This document shows, in pieces, positions 6,111-9,228 of a stretch of 9,228 nucleotides of DNA. The DNA is taken from contig CAYVDN010000089.1 of the NCBI GenBank assembly GCA_964450685.1, positions 1 to 9,228 of the forward strand. The letters run 5' to 3'. The notes beneath the pieces were generated by a model. The model saw nothing but the letters and a program-made list of their open reading frames with translations, did not search any database and was not told where the DNA came from. Position numbers and translations under genes: made by a program. The stretch is from JBAOHV01 sp964450685 (lineage in GTDB: Bacteria > Actinomycetota > Acidimicrobiia > Acidimicrobiales > Microtrichaceae). Position 1 is the first letter of the stretch. Each line of letters begins with the position of its first letter.

Positions 6111-7496
6111 GCCGCGAGCGCTGGTAGTCCGGTTGGTAATCCACTGGGCGTGACGCGATCGATCTCGTCGGACAAGCTGGGCCGAGAACCCTGACAGACC
6201 GGGCAGATTGCCACTCGACCACACTGGCCGGACAGCCTTGGTCGAACTCTCAAGGTGGCGGCACGGGTTCGAATCCCGTTGGGGGTGCTCCAAGGAATCC
6301 CCTGCAGATGCAGGGGATTCTTCGGTTTTCGTGTTCCGTTGACGCTGACGCGTCAACCCTGCGCCCCGCGAAAGACCCGCGGCGCTCGCGGGGCGGTCGG
6401 CCGGATCGGGCCGTCTGTCGTTCGTCGAGGTCCGCAGCCCGTCGACCAGCTCGTCGAGCCGCTCGGCGAGGGCTCGGTCGCGGTCGGCTGCGGCCTTCTG
6501 GTAGCGGATCGCAGCGGACGTGGTGGAGTGGCCGAGGCGGGCCATCACCTCTCGCATCGTCGCGCCCTGCTGCGTCGCGATCGTGCCGGCGGCGTGGCGC
6601 AGATCGTGGAAATGCACCTCGTTCAGGCCGAGTGCAGACCTCGCGGCACGCCACTCGCGCTGGAACCAGCCGTCGCTGATGATGCCGCCGGCTTCGCCGG
6701 GGAACAGCGGATCATCGGGGTCGCCGCTGACGAATGTGGTCAGGTGGGCGTCGATGGCGTCGAGCACGAAGCGGGGGAGCGTGACGGTGCGCTGACTCGA
6801 GTCCGTCTTGGTGGTCTTGCGACGGGAGCGCTTGTCGATCGACTCCCGCACGGTCAGGGTGCCATGCAGACGGTCGTAGCTGCGGAGCCGCAGCGCTCGC
6901 AGCTCGCCGTAGCGCAGGCCGGCGAAGCCGGCGACGAGGATCATCGGGCGGATCCGGGCGTGGGCGATGTCGGCAAGCGCCAGGACGACCTCAGCGGGCA
7001 CGAAGGGCCGCTCGGTGTGCGGGTCGGATCCGGCGCCCTTGATGCGACACGGGTTGCGGGGGATCAGGTCGTCTTCGACGGCGGTGGAGAGGATGGCGTG
7101 CATGATCCGGTAGGCCCGTGAGGCGGTCGAGGGGATGCGTTCGCGGAGCGGACGGTGCCAGCGGCGGATCTCGTCGGGGGTGAGCCGGCCGATCGGGGTG
7201 GCGCCGAAGGTGGGGTAGACGTGGCGTTCGAGTGTCTCGGCGTAGTTGTCCCTGGTGGTCGCTGCCAGCGTCCGACCTTCGAGCCACTGCTCGGCGTAGC
7301 GGCGGAACGGGATTCGTCCTCCGGTCGGGTCGTACGCGATGCTGCGGCTCTGGGCGGCCTCGGTTTGCGACTTGAACGCCTTCGCCCGCTCCAGAGAGTC
7401 GAAGCGCCGGGAGCGTTCGGTCTGGCCCGGTGCGGGTCGCCACCGCACCTCGTAGCGGACACCCTGGGCGGTGTTGAGCCGACGGATCGACGCCAT
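6066..7496 (-). CDS. tyrosine recombinase (site-specific integrase)
   Basis: A complete integrase that cuts and rejoins att sites by a 3'-phosphotyrosyl intermediate. Domains are an N-terminal arm-type segment (residues 1-60), a SAM-like core-binding domain (about 61-150) and a catalytic domain (about 165-350). All catalytic residues are visible: R195 in GLRYGEL, K230 in KTTKTD, H297 and R300 in HDLRH, H323 in LGHST and Y332 in IRYQK. The start ATG at 7494-7496 lies nine bases after the excisionase stop, so the two form an operon. The frame continues about 70 residues past a natural C-terminus. It reads antisense through the terminator and tRNA fragment (the DSNPCRHLE stretch is that antisense reading). 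It ends at 6066, overlapping the convergent GNAT-ACP gene by 45 bases. The tail after about residue 400 probably depends on what lies beyond the att site. Confidence 0.92.
   Translation of the reverse strand: MASIRRLNTAQGVRYEVRWRPAPGQTERSRRFDSLERAKAFKSQTEAAQSRSIAYDPTGGRIPFRRYAEQWLEGRTLAATTRDNYAETLERHVYPTFGATPIGRLTPDEIRRWHRPLRERIPSTASRAYRIMHAILSTAVEDDLIPRNPCRIKGAGSDPHTERPFVPAEVVLALADIAHARIRPMILVAGFAGLRYGELRALRLRSYDRLHGTLTVRESIDKRSRRKTTKTDSSQRTVTLPRFVLDAIDAHLTTFVSGDPDDPLFPGEAGGIISDGWFQREWRAARSALGLNEVHFHDLRHAAGTIATQQGATMREVMARLGHSTTSAAIRYQKAAADRDRALAERLDELVDGLRTSTNDRRPDPADRPASAAGLSRGAGLTRQRQRNTKTEESPASAGDSLEHPQRDSNPCRHLESSTKAVRPVWSSGNLPGLSGFSAQLVRRDRSRHAQWITNRTTSARGSAAALERAKPAVKI
6251..6291 (+). 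other. tRNA 3'-half fragment: integration (att) site core
   Basis: ACGGG-TTCGAAT-CCCGT (6263-6279) is a perfect T-arm with the conserved loop. It is preceded by a CAAGG like the 3' side of an anticodon stem (6251-6255). It is followed by TGGGGGT, like the 3' strand of an acceptor stem, and then by a terminator. Upstream there is no matching D-arm or 5' acceptor strand (expected near GCCCCCA), so this is not a working tRNA gene. The isotype is not assigned; an arginine- or leucine-type acceptor is possible. Tyrosine integrases commonly use the 3' half of a tRNA gene as the crossover region, and one converges on this site from the right. Confidence 0.65.
6293..6329 (+). terminator. intrinsic terminator downstream of the tRNA fragment
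   Basis: AATCCCCTGCA (6296-6306) and TGCAGGGGATT (6309-6319) form a perfect 11-bp stem that extends by G-C, G-T and A-T pairs. It is followed by a T-rich tail ending in GGTTTT. The orientation is that of a tRNA gene read rightwards. Its presence next to the T-arm suggests the tRNA 3' end and terminator were carried together as the att core. Confidence 0.75.
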
Positions 7497-7505
7497 GGCC
7501 GGACG

Positions 7506-7724
7506 CTACCGGCTGACGCCGACACCGTCGCCGGCCCGTCGCCGCTCGACGAACGCATGCACCGCGTCGAGCGGCACGCGAGCAGCGCGATTGATGTGCA
7601 CCACCTCCAGCTCGCCGGCAGCGATCAGCTCGTACGCGAGCGTTCGCCCGATCGCCAGCATGTGCGCCGCTTCCGGGATCGTCAGGAGGAGGGGTTCGGT
7701 GTCGAAGAGCGACGGCTGTTCCAT
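7506..7724 (-). CDS. excisionase-like helix-turn-helix protein
   Basis: This 72-residue protein has a MerR-like winged HTH: LTIPEAAHMLAIGRTLAYEL (residues 14-33) followed by the wing AAGELEVVHINRAARVPLDA, as in excisionase/HTH_17 proteins. It precedes the integrase on the same strand with a nine-base gap, the usual arrangement for an element's directionality factor and its integrase. It would bind near the att sites, favour excision and perhaps repress or activate the operon. The Shine-Dalgarno is weak (AGGG close to the ATG). Its sequence differs clearly from the one at 624, so the two belong to different elements. Confidence 0.82.
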   Translation of the reverse strand: MEQPSLFDTEPLLLTIPEAAHMLAIGRTLAYELIAAGELEVVHINRAARVPLDAVHAFVERRRAGDGVGVSR

Positions 7725-7782
7725 GCCCTGCTAAGCGCGCAGAGAGGATGCGGGAGCGGGGATTTCGTTCGGGATCTTCGTG

Positions 7783-7972
7783 CAGGCTGGCACCGGTGAC
7801 CCGTCGTGACCCATAAGCGCGCCGACCCCGTTCAGGTGTCTTTCGCAGCGATATGTCCGGCGGGTTGCTGGTGCCGGCCTGGCCCCGCTGCTGGCCTGAT
7901 CAGGAGCTTGTCCGCACCAGGTGCGTGACCCTTCTCTGTCCTGCCGTCGCGGTCCGAACCCAGGCCGGCACC
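7783..7972. repeat. near-identical 12-base repeat, CAGGC(T/C)GGCACC
   Basis: CAGGCTGGCACC at 7783-7794 and CAGGCCGGCACC at 7961-7972 differ at one base. The second is the 3' arm of the ncRNA stem, so the first could also pair, through one G-U, with the 5' arm at 7870-7881. It may be an alternative pairing partner or a mark of the element's left end. Confidence 0.5.
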
Positions 7973-7980
7973 AACCGGAC
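7855..7980 (+). ncRNA. candidate IS110 bridge RNA
   Basis: A perfect 13-bp stem joins 7870-7882 (GGTGCCGGCCTGG) to 7960-7972, extended by T7869-A7973. GTCCGG (7855-7860) then pairs with CCGGAC (7975-7980) across a 5' bulge. Inside lie a CGCACC-A-GGTGCG hairpin (7913-7925) and the palindrome CCTGATCAGG (7895-7904), with unpaired stretches that could be guide loops. IS110-family transposases are known to use an RNA made from this non-coding end that pairs separately with target and donor DNA. The stem, position and orientation support that role. I could not assign target or donor guides, and the true 5' end may lie further left. Confidence 0.65.
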
Positions 7981-8000
7981 ACACCCACGAAGGAGGCGTC

Positions 8001-9062
8001 ATGAACATGCTGACAGAACTGGTCGATCACGTCATCGGGGTCGACCCCGACCGCGACCGGGTCACCGCGGCGGTGATCGACTCGCGCACCCAGGGCGAGC
8101 TCGCCCGCGCCGAGTTCGCAGCGAACCCCGCCGGCTACCGAGCGTTGGTCGAGTGGGCCGATGACCACAGCACCGGCGACGGCCGGGTGTGGTCGATCGA
8201 GGGCACGGGGTCCTACGGGGCAGGGCTCGCCGCCACGCTCAGCGACGCCGGCGAGTGGGTCGTCGAGTTCGATCGGCCCGCCACCCGAGCTGCTCGCGAC
8301 GGAGCGAAGAGCGACGGGCTCGACGCCGTGCGAGCAGCACGGGAACTGCTCGGCCGAGACAAGTGGGCCCAGCCCCGTGCCCGCGGGATCCGTGAAGCGA
8401 TGCGGGTTCTGCTCGTCGCTCGCAGCGGCGCGCAGCGGTCACGGGTCGCGACGATCAACCAGCTCAAGGGCCTGCTCGTCACTGCACCGACGGAGCTGCG
8501 CGAGGAACTCCGAGGGCTCACCACGGGCCATCTCATCAAGCGCTGCGCCGCGTTCCGGCCGTCCGGACGTGACGAGACCTCCATGACGAAGACGTCGCTT
8601 CGGATCCTCGCCCGTCGCATCCGCGCCCTGGATGCCGAGATCACCGATGTCGACCGCGAGCTCAAGAGCCTCGTCGTCGAGGTCGCTCCGCAGCTCCTCG
8701 ACGAGTACGGCGTCGGACCCGTCTGCGCCGCCCAGGTCTACGTGTCGTGGTCCCACCCCGGACGCTGTCGCAACGAAGCATCGTTCGCACGCCTCGCCGG
8801 CGTCGCGCCGATCGAGGCGACCAGCGGACAGACCCAGAACCGTCACCGGCTCAACCGCGGCGGCGACCGCCGGCTGAACCGGGCACTGCACACCATCGTC
8901 ACCGTCCGGATCCGCTACGACGACGAGACCCGCGCCTACATCGACGCAGCCATCGCTCGCGGCAAGACCAAGCGAGACGCCACCCGATGCCTCAAGCGCT
9001 ACGTCGGACGACGCCTCTACCGGCTCCTCGAGAACCCGCCAGAACCCCTTGACGCTCTATAG
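8001..9062 (+). CDS. IS110-family transposase (bridge-RNA-guided recombinase)
   Basis: A full-length, 353-residue transposase. The N-terminal RuvC-like DEDD domain (about 8-160) carries D15 in GVDPDRD, E67 in IEGTGSYG, and D105 and D108 in KSDGLDA. A coiled-coil region (about 195-230) precedes the Transposase_20 domain. That domain shows LLDEYGVGP, SFARLAGVAPIEATSG with the catalytic serine S275, and NRGGDRRLNRALH. All residues needed for activity are present, so it looks functional. It would form a complex with the RNA encoded just upstream and insert the element without a conventional double-strand cut. AAGGAGG (7990-7996) is a strong Shine-Dalgarno, four bases from the ATG at 8001 and ten from a second in-frame ATG at 8007. 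Either could be used. Nothing else is encoded with it, as expected for this family. Confidence 0.95.
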   Translation: MNMLTELVDHVIGVDPDRDRVTAAVIDSRTQGELARAEFAANPAGYRALVEWADDHSTGDGRVWSIEGTGSYGAGLAATLSDAGEWVVEFDRPATRAARDGAKSDGLDAVRAARELLGRDKWAQPRARGIREAMRVLLVARSGAQRSRVATINQLKGLLVTAPTELREELRGLTTGHLIKRCAAFRPSGRDETSMTKTSLRILARRIRALDAEITDVDRELKSLVVEVAPQLLDEYGVGPVCAAQVYVSWSHPGRCRNEASFARLAGVAPIEATSGQTQNRHRLNRGGDRRLNRALHTIVTVRIRYDDETRAYIDAAIARGKTKRDATRCLKRYVGRRLYRLLENPPEPLDAL

Positions 9063-9152
9063 GAGCATCGTCAACAGGTTGTTGGTCGCGACCACCGTGC
9101 CGACGAAGGAAGTCGGGGGACATCGCGCGGGGGTGCTCGTACGCTCGCCCAG

Positions 9153-9228
9153 ATGTGGGAGGAACGGGACGCAGCATGCATCCGCGCCATCGAGCACGGC
9201 GTGCTCGACGATCGAGCTCCCAGCCGGC
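9153..9228 (+). CDS. possible start of a gene cut by the window edge
   Basis: An ATG at 9153 opens a frame with no stop to the window end (25 codons, beginning MWEERDAACIRAIEHG). Its high GC at third positions is like real genes nearby. There is no Shine-Dalgarno, but TACGCT (9140-9145) lies seven bases before the ATG, the spacing of a -10 box for a leaderless actinomycete transcript. The product cannot be named from this fragment. Confidence 0.35.
   Translation, partial: MWEERDAACIRAIEHGVLDDRAPSR

Larger units (their letters stand above)
7741..9110 (+). mobile_element. IS110-family insertion sequence (ends approximate)
   Basis: The single transposase gene, the roughly 200-base structured non-coding region before it and the short region after it match the IS110 group layout. 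IS110 elements usually lack terminal inverted repeats and leave little or no target duplication, so the ends cannot be fixed by eye. The left end should lie between the excisionase start (7724) and the ncRNA stem (7855), and the right end within about 100 bases after 9062. TAAGCGCGC occurs at 7732-7740 and 7814-7822 but I cannot show that it marks a junction. Confidence 0.65.

Noticed and set aside
6180..6291. A complete tRNA gene ending at 6291
   Set aside because: T-arm and acceptor-like 3' strand are good, but there is no D-arm, anticodon loop or 5' acceptor strand in the 60 bases upstream.
6255..7121. Long plus-strand frame of 288 residues opposite the integrase
   Set aside because: It lies antisense to a clear integrase with all catalytic residues; long shadow frames are expected in high-GC DNA. 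No domain is visible in it.
1..9228. CRISPR array
   Set aside because: No regularly spaced direct repeats of 20-40 bases were seen; the repeats found are single inverted repeats or short pairs.

Overview
The window comes from a high-GC bacterium, most likely an actinomycete. The evidence is the G/C-rich third codon positions, GTG starts, and the style of the recombinases and transposase. It is accessory DNA: three recombinase-type genes, two excisionase-like genes and a tRNA-derived attachment site lie within 9.2 kb. No housekeeping gene is visible, so I do not name a genus.

Left part (1-2030): a tyrosine-recombinase remnant that has lost its N-terminal half, a small excisionase-like helix-turn-helix gene, and a 244-residue protein with a coiled coil and two copies of a ribbon-helix-helix-like motif. 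A 360-base stretch with no convincing gene follows.

Centre (about 2018-6110): a compact, co-directional, four-gene cassette of lower GC than its surroundings. It encodes a small secreted protein, an ABC ATPase, a large FtsX-type membrane permease of about 10 helices, and a GNAT acyltransferase fused to a phosphopantetheine-binding acyl carrier domain. Spacings are 37, 4 and 3 bases, as in one operon. I do not recognise this combination as a described system. The simplest hypothesis is acyl modification of a secreted peptide or small molecule followed by export or extraction by the ABC transporter, but the substrate and chemistry are inference.

Right part (6251-9228): a tRNA 3'-half with its terminator, but no recognisable 5' half, marks an attachment site. 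An intact tyrosine integrase and its excisionase read towards it on the minus strand, and the integrase frame runs antisense through the tRNA fragment. This fits an element inserted at a tRNA 3' end, possibly in tandem with the element carrying the central cassette. Next comes an IS110-family insertion sequence whose transposase keeps the DEDD and serine residues. Its upstream non-coding region forms a long stem and is a good candidate bridge RNA. The last 76 bases may hold the start of another gene.

Functionally, the flanking recombinases account for mobility and the central operon is the probable cargo.
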